From: Herbiconiux sp. VKM Ac-1786 | GTDB taxonomy: Bacteria > Actinomycetota > Actinomycetes > Actinomycetales > Microbacteriaceae | Assembly: GCF_015350805.1 (NCBI RefSeq) | Contig: NZ_JADKSG010000002.1 | Coordinates: 1,513,886-1,577,885 of the forward strand | Length of the DNA: 64,000 nt | Reading direction: 5' to 3' | In this document: positions 59,274-64,000 of the stretch, in pieces | How positions within the stretch are numbered: position 1 is the stretch's first letter | Layout of the letters: each line of letters starts with the position of its first letter | The notes under the pieces: generated by a model | What the model was told of the DNA's origin: nothing | Seen by the model: the letters and a program-made list of their open reading frames with translations, nothing else | Databases searched by the model: none | Position numbers and translations under genes: made by a program

Positions 59274-60299
59274 TCAGCTGTACAGCGCGGGATCGACGTC
59301 GAGCACGTGGATCGACTTGCCCGAGCCCCAGATCGCCGCGCATCCGGCCCTCAGCAGGTCGACCGGTCGATCGCCGGCCTTCTCGACCCGCACGACGTGC
59401 CCCTTCATCGTGACGACGCTGGAGCCGACGGTGGTCTCGACGCCGTCCTTCGAGGTGCGCGCCACCGGATACGGCTCGAACAGCTGCCGCAGATCGTCGA
59501 GGATGAAGTCGGGCCGCGAATCCTTCGGCGCCGCCAGCAGCTGCTTCGCGCGATCGATGCCGGTCAGCACGTGGATCGCCCGCAGCCCCGCCCGCTTCGC
59601 CCCCAGCGTGTCGGTGTCGAGCCGATCGCCGATGAACGCCGCGTTCTGCGCCGAGAACCGCTCGGCCGCCACCTCGAAGATCGTGGTCTCGGGCTTGCCG
59701 GCCACCACGGGCAGCCGCCCGACGGCGGTGTGCACGGCCGACACGAGCGTGCCATTGCCGGGTGCGATGCCGCGAGCCACCGGGATCGTCCAGTCGGTGT
59801 TCGTGGCGACCCACTGCACCGCCGGATCGTGCAGCGCGAACGCCGCCTCGGCCAGCTGCGTCCACCCGACCTCGGGCGCGAACCCCTGCACGACGGCGGC
59901 CGGCGCGTCCTCGGCCGACCGCGTCACGACGAACCCGGCCTTCTCGACCTCGGAGCTCAGCCCGACCCCGCCCACCACGAGCACGGTCGACCCGGGCTCG
60001 ATCAGCGTGCGCATCACGCGCATGGCGGCCTGCGGCGACGTCACGACGTCCTCGGCGGCGACGGCCAGCCCGAACTCGCTCAGGTGCCCGGCGACCTGCG
60101 CGTCGGTGCGCGAGGCGTTGTTCGTGATGTACCCGACCCGCAGCCCCTCGGCCGCCACCCGGTTCAGCGCGTCGACTGCGAACGGAATCGCCCCGGCCCC
60201 CTGATACACGACCCCGTCGAGGTCGGCCAGCACGGCATCGACCCCTTCGAGCGGATGCACGACCTCCCCCTTGGCCCTACCGAACAGCCCCACGGCCAC
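59274..60299 (-). CDS. HAD-IIA family hydrolase (NagD/phosphoglycolate phosphatase-like), 341 aa
   Basis: HAD motif I DAVLADLDGVVYQG (nucleophile Asp near 25), motif II VGYITNNASRT, cap domain, motif III GKPETTIFEVA (Lys near 200) and motif IV FIGDRLDTDTLGAKRAG. The C2-cap layout matches type IIA phosphatases of sugar phosphates or nucleotides. GTG at 60297-60299 gives the right N-terminus and overlaps the 3' end of the long TPR gene by 23 nt; GTG at 60293 is an alternative. The pairing TPR protein-HAD phosphatase matches M. tuberculosis Rv1691-Rv1692. Substrate unknown. Confidence 0.9.
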   Translation of the reverse strand: MAVGLFGRAKGEVVHPLEGVDAVLADLDGVVYQGAGAIPFAVDALNRVAAEGLRVGYITNNASRTDAQVAGHLSEFGLAVAAEDVVTSPQAAMRVMRTLIEPGSTVLVVGGVGLSSEVEKAGFVVTRSAEDAPAAVVQGFAPEVGWTQLAEAAFALHDPAVQWVATNTDWTIPVARGIAPGNGTLVSAVHTAVGRLPVVAGKPETTIFEVAAERFSAQNAAFIGDRLDTDTLGAKRAGLRAIHVLTGIDRAKQLLAAPKDSRPDFILDDLRQLFEPYPVARTSKDGVETTVGSSVVTMKGHVVRVEKAGDRPVDLLRAGCAAIWGSGKSIHVLDVDPALYS

Positions 60300-63200
60300 C
60301 CTCCCCGCCCGCGCCACCGTCGGCGCCACCCGCGCCACCGTCGGCGCCACCCGCGCCACCGTCAGCCGCGTCGGCACCCGTAGCGGCCGCACCCGCATCC
60401 GCCACCGGAGCCTTCGCCCCGGCCGCACGCTTCGCCGCCACCGGAGCCTTCGCCCCGGCCGCACGCTTCGCCGCCACCGGAGCCTTCGCCCCGGCCGCAC
60501 GCTTCGCCCTCGCCGGCGCTTCCGCCTCACCCGCACCCGCGTCGGCCGCCTCGGCCTTCACCGCGGCCGCGGCTTTCGCCTTGGCCGGGACTTTCGCCGC
60601 GGCCGGAGCCTTCGCCTTGGCCGGAGCCTTGGCCTTCGCCGGCGCCTTCGCCGGCGCCTTCGCCGCGGCCGGAACCTTCGCCTTCACCGGTGTCTCCACT
60701 TCGGCCGCAGCCTCCACCTCGGCGGGCTCTCTGGCCTCCGCGGGCTCCTTGGCCTCGGCGGGCACCTTCGCCTCGGCGGGCACCCTGGCCTTGGCCGGCG
60801 CCTTCGCCCTGGCCGGAGCCTTCACCGCGACCGCAGCCTCCACGTCGGTGGGAGCCTCCGCGTCAACGGGGGCCTTCGCCTTGACGCCGGCCTTCGCCTT
60901 GGCCGGAGCCGTCACCTCGGCCGGAGCTTTCGCCTCAATCGGAGCCACCACCTCGGCGTCGGTTTCCACCGCAGACGAAGTCTTCGCCTTGGCGGGCGCC
61001 TTCGCCCTGGCAGGGGCCTTCGCTGTCGCAAGGGCCTTCGCTTCGGCTGAAGCCTCCACCTCGACCGGGGCGTTCACCTCAGCGGGAGCTTCCGCCTCGG
61101 CAGGAGCCTTTGTCTTTGCGGGTGCCTTCGCCTTGGCCGGCGCCTTCGTCTTCGCGGGCGCCTTCGCCTTGGCCGGCGCTTTCGCCTTCGCAGGCGCCTG
61201 TGGCTCCACGTCCGCCGTCGGCTGCGCATCGGCTGACGGGGTTATCGGGGACTCCGCCTCGGCGTCGGGGGCGACCTCGGCATCGGTCGGCTTCGCTGTG
61301 GCGCGGGTGCGCGCTTTCAAGGGCGCTTCGACCGAGACCGGCTCGGCGCCGTCGTCAGTCGATGAAGCCGCCAGCTCGGAGGCGGCGGCCTTCTTCTGGG
61401 CCGCAGTCGAACGCTTCGCGGGAGCCTTCGCGGCGGGCGGCGCTTCCACGGCCGCGTCCACAGCCGCTTCCGAGGGCGCATCTTCCACGGCAGTCGCCGA
61501 CACAGGGTCGACCGCCGGAGTGGCCTCCTTCGGCTTCGTGGTCCGCTTCGCCTTCGCCGGAGCGACCGGCTCGGCCGAGGCACCGGTGTCGCCGGCCGGG
61601 GCGTCTTGGGGTGCGACGTCCTCGCCGGGCTGGTCCTCTGCGAGAGCATCATCCGTCGAGTCGCCGGGCATGCCGTCCGCGTGAGCAATACCCTGGCGGT
61701 CGACGGCGTCAGGCTGATCGTCGAGGTCGTCATCGTCGAGGTCGTCGGCGAGGCCCTCCGGGTCGAAGTCGTCGTCGGCGAGGTCCGCGTCATCCGAGAT
61801 GTCGGCGGCGGGAGCACCCGTCTCCTCGTCGTCGAGAGCGTCGGAGCCGATGTGGGAGGTGAGATCGTCGAAGTCTTCGAAGACCTCGATCGTATCGTCT
61901 TCACCGTCACCGTCGAGGGCCGCCGCGGCGACCTCGGCACGGCGGCGCCAGGTGGCGGCGTCGTCCTCGCGTCCGAGCTCCGTGAGCACCTCGGCGTACG
62001 CGTCGAAGAGGGCGGGGCTGTACGAGTACGCCACGTCGGGGTTCAGCTGCGGGATTTCGAGCTCGCCCAGGGCGGCATCCGTCTGACCGAGGTCGAGTCG
62101 GGCGCCCGACATCGCGATCGCCACGGCGACCTGCGCCGGCACCGAGAGCGTCGAGCGTTCGATCGCCCGTCCCTCGTCGAGACCGCGCTCGGGGCGGCTC
62201 ATGCCGCGCTCGCTGTCGATCATCAGGGCGAGCTGCTCGTTGGATCCGGAGATGCGCCGGTAGGTGCGCAGCTCCCGCAGCGCCAGCGCGTAGTCGCCGG
62301 TGCTGTAGGCCGTGATGGCGAGGGTCTCGCGCACGACGGCGATCCGGCCGGCGCGACGGCCGGCCGAGATGGCGTGCTGGTGCGCCAGCTCGGGGTCGTC
62401 GACGATCAACCGAGCGGCCATCGCCAGGTGGCGTGCGACCTCGTCGGCGTTCTCCTTGTTCAGCGTCTTGAGCTCGTTGCGAGCGACCTTGTCGAGGTCG
62501 CGCGGCGTGACGTCGAAGGGGATCTCGGGGTCGTCGTGGCGGGTGCGCACCATGCGCAGCTCCTTGGCCAGACGCTCTTCCTCGGTCAGCTCCGGGCGTT
62601 CGAACCTGGATGCGCCCGCGTCACCACGCGCCGGCTGCCCGTCGCGGGTCCAGAGCCGCCGCTCCCCGTCGCCGCCCGGGCGCCCGCCATCGCGGCGCGG
62701 TCGTTCACCGCCCCGATCCGGACGGTCACCCCCACGGCCCCGATCCGACCCGTACGACGGGCGATCCCCGCCCCGCGAAGGCCGGTCCGAGTTGTAGGAC
62801 GGACGGTCGCTGCTGCGCTGCGGCCGGTCACCCGAGGAGGGACGATCGGAGTTCCAGCGCGGACGGTCGCCATCCCGCTGGGGACGCTCGCCACCACGCG
62901 CCGGCCGATCCGAGTTGTACGACGGACGGTCGCCACCACGCGCTGGGCGATCGGAGTCGTACGAGGGACGATCACCACCACGCGCCGGCCGATCCGAGTT
63001 GTACGAGGGACGGTCACCACCGCGCGCCGGCCGATCCGAGTTGTACGACGGCCGGTCGCCGCCACGAGCGGGGCGATCGGAGTTGTAGGAGGGGCGGTCG
63101 CCCGAGGAAGGACGGTCGGAGTTCCAGCGCGGACGGTCGCCGTCCCGCTGGGGACGGTCGCCACCACGAGCGGGGCGGTCCGAGTTGTACGAAGGACGGT

Positions 63201-63837
63201 CGCCGCCACGAGCGGGGCGATCGGAGTTGTAGGAGGGGCGGTCGCCGCTGCGCTGCGGCCGGTCACCCGAGGAAGGACGGTCGGAGTTCCACCGCGGGCG
63301 GTCACCATCTCGCTGGGGACGGTCGCCCCCACGAGCGGGGCGGTCGGAGTTGTACGAGGGACGGTCGCCACCACGCGACGGGCGATCGGAGTTGTACGAG
63401 GGACGATCGCCGCTGCGCTGCGGGCGGTCACCCGAGGACGGGCGGTCGGAGTTCCAGCGCGGGCGGTCGCCGTCGCGCTGCGGGCGGTCGCCACTACGAG
63501 CGGGACGGTCCGAGTTGTACGAGGGACGGTCGCCACCGCGTGAGGGCCGGTCGGAGTTGTACGAGGGGCGGTCGCCGCTGCGCTGCGGGCGGTCGCCGTC
63601 GCGGGACGGACGGTCCGAACCGCGGAAAGGGCGGTCCCCGTCGCGAGGCGGACGGGCGCCGTCGCGGGGAGGACGGGCGCCGTCACGCGCGGGCCGGTCG
63701 GAGTTCGAGGACGAGCGAGAGGAGCGGTCGGGGCCGGAGCTGCTGTCGCGGCGGCCCGTGAAGGGGCGCGAGCCGGTGTCCTTGCGCGGGGGTCGACGGT
63801 CGCCGTTGTTCCGCTGCTCGTCGTCGGATTCGCTCAC
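60277..63837 (-). CDS. Long TPR-like protein with two disordered repeat domains, 1186 aa
   Basis: GTG at 63837 preceded by AAGGGGG at 5 nt. Residues 1-418 are almost entirely an Arg/Asp/Gly/Pro-rich repeat (DRPSYNSDRPARGG). Residues about 419-640 form the only folded part, helical TPR-like (VARNELKTLNKENADEVARHL, AITAYSTGDYALALRELRTYRR, PALFDAYAEVLTELGREDDAATW), related to Rv1691-type proteins. Residues 640-710 are highly acidic (LADDLDDDDLDDQPD). Residues 740-1186 are an Ala/Lys/Pro-rich histone-H1-like tail (KAPAKAKAPAKTKAP). The charge pattern (basic, acidic, basic) suggests RNA or DNA binding or condensate formation. Directly downstream of an rRNA operon. Confidence 0.85.
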   Translation of the reverse strand: MSESDDEQRNNGDRRPPRKDTGSRPFTGRRDSSSGPDRSSRSSSNSDRPARDGARPPRDGARPPRDGDRPFRGSDRPSRDGDRPQRSGDRPSYNSDRPSRGGDRPSYNSDRPARSGDRPQRDGDRPRWNSDRPSSGDRPQRSGDRPSYNSDRPSRGGDRPSYNSDRPARGGDRPQRDGDRPRWNSDRPSSGDRPQRSGDRPSYNSDRPARGGDRPSYNSDRPARGGDRPQRDGDRPRWNSDRPSSGDRPSYNSDRPARGGDRPSYNSDRPARGGDRPSYNSDRPARGGDRPSYDSDRPARGGDRPSYNSDRPARGGERPQRDGDRPRWNSDRPSSGDRPQRSSDRPSYNSDRPSRGGDRPSYGSDRGRGGDRPDRGGERPRRDGGRPGGDGERRLWTRDGQPARGDAGASRFERPELTEEERLAKELRMVRTRHDDPEIPFDVTPRDLDKVARNELKTLNKENADEVARHLAMAARLIVDDPELAHQHAISAGRRAGRIAVVRETLAITAYSTGDYALALRELRTYRRISGSNEQLALMIDSERGMSRPERGLDEGRAIERSTLSVPAQVAVAIAMSGARLDLGQTDAALGELEIPQLNPDVAYSYSPALFDAYAEVLTELGREDDAATWRRRAEVAAAALDGDGEDDTIEVFEDFDDLTSHIGSDALDDEETGAPAADISDDADLADDDFDPEGLADDLDDDDLDDQPDAVDRQGIAHADGMPGDSTDDALAEDQPGEDVAPQDAPAGDTGASAEPVAPAKAKRTTKPKEATPAVDPVSATAVEDAPSEAAVDAAVEAPPAAKAPAKRSTAAQKKAAASELAASSTDDGAEPVSVEAPLKARTRATAKPTDAEVAPDAEAESPITPSADAQPTADVEPQAPAKAKAPAKAKAPAKTKAPAKAKAPAKTKAPAEAEAPAEVNAPVEVEASAEAKALATAKAPARAKAPAKAKTSSAVETDAEVVAPIEAKAPAEVTAPAKAKAGVKAKAPVDAEAPTDVEAAVAVKAPARAKAPAKARVPAEAKVPAEAKEPAEAREPAEVEAAAEVETPVKAKVPAAAKAPAKAPAKAKAPAKAKAPAAAKVPAKAKAAAAVKAEAADAGAGEAEAPARAKRAAGAKAPVAAKRAAGAKAPVAAKRAAGAKAPVADAGAAATGADAADGGAGGADGGAGGADGGAGGEGGRGAVR
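60311..60363. repeat. 21-bp tandem repeat, about 2.5 copies
   Basis: GCGCCACCGTCGGCGCCACCC units encode GGAGGAD at the very C-terminus of the TPR protein. Confidence 0.8.
60401..60508. repeat. 36-bp tandem repeat, three perfect copies
   Basis: Each copy encodes AAGAKAPVAAKR (12 aa). The three copies are identical at DNA level, implying recent duplication or gene conversion. Confidence 0.9.
60512..61200. repeat. Degenerate KAPAKA-coding repeats
   Basis: Iterations of a ~12-18 bp unit (gccttcgccttggccgg and variants) encode the Ala/Lys/Pro-rich tail. Divergence is greater than in the 36-bp block. Confidence 0.75.
62740..63640. repeat. DRP-type minisatellite in the N-terminal domain
   Basis: About twenty imperfect ~42-bp units encode DRPSYNSDRPARGG; longer super-units contain DRPQRDGDRPRWNSDRPSSG and recur about five times. 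Confidence 0.85.
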
Positions 63838-63895
63838 GATGGCCCCCTTGGGATCTCTGTCGTTCTCAGTGTGGTGTTGTGGTGATGTTAAAGCG

Positions 63896-63925
63896 AAATG
63901 GCCACCCATCGCTGGGTGGCCATTT
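63896..63925 (-). terminator. rRNA operon terminator
   Basis: Perfect 12-bp stem AAATGGCCACCC/GGGTGGCCATTT with a 6-nt loop, 10 nt beyond the 5S 3' end on the minus strand, followed by CGCTTTAACATC. Confidence 0.75.
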
Positions 63926-63934
63926 CTCAAAGTA

Positions 63935-64000
63935 TGTCCGGCGGTGTCCTACTCTCCCACAAGGTCCCCCTTGCAGTACCATCGGCGCTGAGAGTCTTAG
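63935..64000 (-). rRNA. rrf: 5S ribosomal RNA, 3' part
   Basis: Reverse complement ends with GAGAGTAGGACACCGCCGG-ACA, the conserved 3' half of bacterial 5S rRNA, preceded by AAGGGGGACC. The 5' half lies beyond the right edge, so the rest of the rRNA operon is expected there, transcribed toward this window. Confidence 0.9.

Noticed and set aside
61606..63543. 645-aa repetitive frame opposite the TPR gene
   Set aside because: Mirrors the minisatellite on the other strand; the minus strand has the start site, folded TPR-like part and synteny with the HAD gene.
62740..63640. CRISPR-like regular repeats
   Set aside because: Units are contiguous, without unique spacers, diverge gradually and stay in coding frame; no cas genes are near.

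Overview
The window is one stretch of a very GC-rich, gene-dense chromosome with heavy use of GTG starts and 1-4 bp stop/start overlaps. Protein content and gene order point to an actinobacterium, most likely Microbacteriaceae (Leifsonia/Clavibacter/Rathayibacter-like). The support is a mycobacterial-style order purE-purK-PH protein-birA-accD-accE-maf-accA3-lpdA-PNP-PMM-add, CWB2 cell-wall repeat proteins, LCP ligase and a dTDP-rhamnose locus. No IS element, prophage, CRISPR array or tRNA was seen. A partial 5S rRNA lies at the right edge on the minus strand.

Positions 1-25445 form a cell-envelope glycopolymer locus: RgpF-type transferases, a PT-rich lipoprotein, a GT2-GT4 fusion, an ABC-2 exporter (Wzm/Wzt with carbohydrate-binding tail) followed by four glycosyltransferases, a secreted S1 protease with three CWB2 repeats, and a seven-gene minus operon (GtrA, GT2, polytopic membrane protein, polyprenyl-phosphate GT, WecE-like aminotransferase, RmlC, RmlA). 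That operon is divergent from rmlB-rmlD-GT4, and an LCP-family ligase follows. RmlA/RmlB make the 4-keto sugar used both by RmlC/RmlD (rhamnose) and by the WecE-like enzyme (4-amino sugar), so the locus probably builds a rhamnose polymer with a separately flipped, lipid-linked decoration.

Positions 25462-45595 carry purE and purK split by a second CWB2 protein (propeller plus three repeats), a PH-domain protein, birA, and the acyl-CoA carboxylase genes accD, accE and accA3. The acc cluster is opened up by an M1 peptidase lipoprotein, an MprF-like protein, a three-gene signalling operon, an RNA methyltransferase and maf. A Gfo/Idh/MocA oxidoreductase fused to an ASCH domain overlaps the end of accA3.

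Positions 45709-59170 hold nucleoside and central metabolism: an LpdA-like flavoprotein without redox cysteines, PNP, phosphohexomutase, PoxB, orphan PTS IIA/IIB, a VOC protein, adenosine deaminase, a predicted membrane zincin, an IclR regulator with a diverged SAH-hydrolase homologue facing a nucleoside hydrolase, and a DinB-like protein. Positions 59274-64000 hold a HAD-IIA phosphatase, a very long TPR protein with two disordered repeat domains, and the end of an rRNA operon.

The most striking window-wide signal is regulatory. At about 18 genes a -10-like hexamer sits exactly 6 or 7 nt upstream of the start codon, which predicts leaderless mRNAs. Other items worth attention are the Gfo/Idh-ASCH fusion, a terminator-bearing candidate small RNA at 36951-37046, an in-frame 15-bp VNTR inside birA, and an operator-like inverted repeat in the overlapping promoters of the nucleoside hydrolase cluster.
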